Shown here: piece by piece, positions 16,722 to 16,799 of the stretch | How the letters are laid out: each line of letters opens with the position of its first letter | Position numbering within the stretch: the stretch's first letter is position 1 | Source of the DNA: Gammaproteobacteria bacterium | GTDB taxonomy: Bacteria; Pseudomonadota; Gammaproteobacteria; Pseudomonadales; Porticoccaceae | Assembly: GCA_006227015.1 (NCBI GenBank) | Contig: SBGI01000164.1 | Coordinates: forward strand, 1 to 16,799 | Length of the DNA: 16,799 nucleotides | Reading direction: 5' to 3' | Notes under the pieces: model-generated | Seen by the model: only the letters and a program-made list of their open reading frames with translations | What the model was told of the DNA's origin: nothing | Databases searched by the model: none | Made by a program: the position numbers and the translations under genes

Positions 16722-16764
16722 GCGCCCTCCTTTTGGGAAGGCCAAAAAGTTCAGGCAGGAAAAG

Positions 16765-16799
16765 ATGAAAACATTTATTGCGAAGCCCGAAACCGTTCA
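16765..16799 (+). CDS. rplM: Ribosomal protein L13 (uL13), first 11 codons only
   Basis: ATG at 16765 opens a frame reading MKTFIAKPETV up to the window edge, the typical start of gammaproteobacterial L13. AGGA lies a few bases upstream, and a sigma-70 promoter is placed about 45 bases upstream. Its position after zapE agrees with the usual zapE-rplM-rpsI neighbourhood. L13 is an early assembly protein of the 50S subunit. A short hairpin in the leader (CCTT at 16729-16732 with AAGG at 16738-16741) could matter for the autogenous control known for rplM-rpsI in E. coli, but it is small. The call rests on 11 residues plus context. Confidence 0.85.
   Translation, partial: MKTFIAKPETV

Overview
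This window is a compact, almost entirely coding piece of a gammaproteobacterial chromosome. The gene order kdsD-kdsC-lptC-lptA-lptB-rpoN-hpf-ptsN-rapZ-ptsO, the divergent mlaC-ibaG-murA-hisGDC block, an AlgW/DegS protease, zapG/zapE and then rplM closely follows the arrangement I know from Pseudomonas and partly from E. coli. Some differences (mgtE directly after ptsO, mlaC without mlaFED or mlaB) point to a marine gammaproteobacterium of the Cellvibrionales/Spongiibacter type. That placement is inferred from gene order, not proven. All genes look intact. I see no insertion sequence, prophage, CRISPR array, tRNA or rRNA, and no noncoding stretch over 300 bases.

Layout. Positions 1-7997 are one long minus-strand array, read from right to left. 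It begins with the Kdo and LPS-export genes kdsD (arabinose-5-phosphate isomerase), kdsC (Kdo-8-P phosphatase), lptC, lptA and lptB. Next come rpoN (sigma-54), hpf, ptsN, rapZ and ptsO (the nitrogen-related PTS), and last the 5' part of mgtE, which runs off the left edge. Positions 7998-8258 are a 261-base divergent promoter spacer. Positions 8259-13518 are a plus-strand run: mlaC, ibaG, murA, hisG, hisD, hisC. It meets head-on the minus-strand pair zapG-degS/algW (13526-15298). A 193-base divergent spacer separates zapG from zapE (15492-16628, plus). The window ends 11 codons into rplM.

How the genes fit together. Most of the window serves the envelope: Kdo synthesis feeds LPS, LptABC carry it across the periplasm, MurA starts peptidoglycan synthesis, MlaC handles phospholipids, DegS senses outer-membrane stress, and ZapG and ZapE act on envelope growth and division. 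RpoN with PtsN, PtsO and RapZ adds nitrogen and carbon signalling and control of amino-sugar supply, and Hpf adds ribosome hibernation. HisG, HisD and HisC are part of histidine synthesis.

Points to check first: a sigma-54-like -24/-12 element touching the sigma-70 -35 box upstream of rpoN itself; an mlaC cut off from the rest of its transport system; a nearly symmetric -10 region inside an inverted repeat between zapG and zapE; and a strong hairpin without a U-tract between zapG and degS. I found no convincing sign of a wholly new system. This is mostly a well-conserved housekeeping region.
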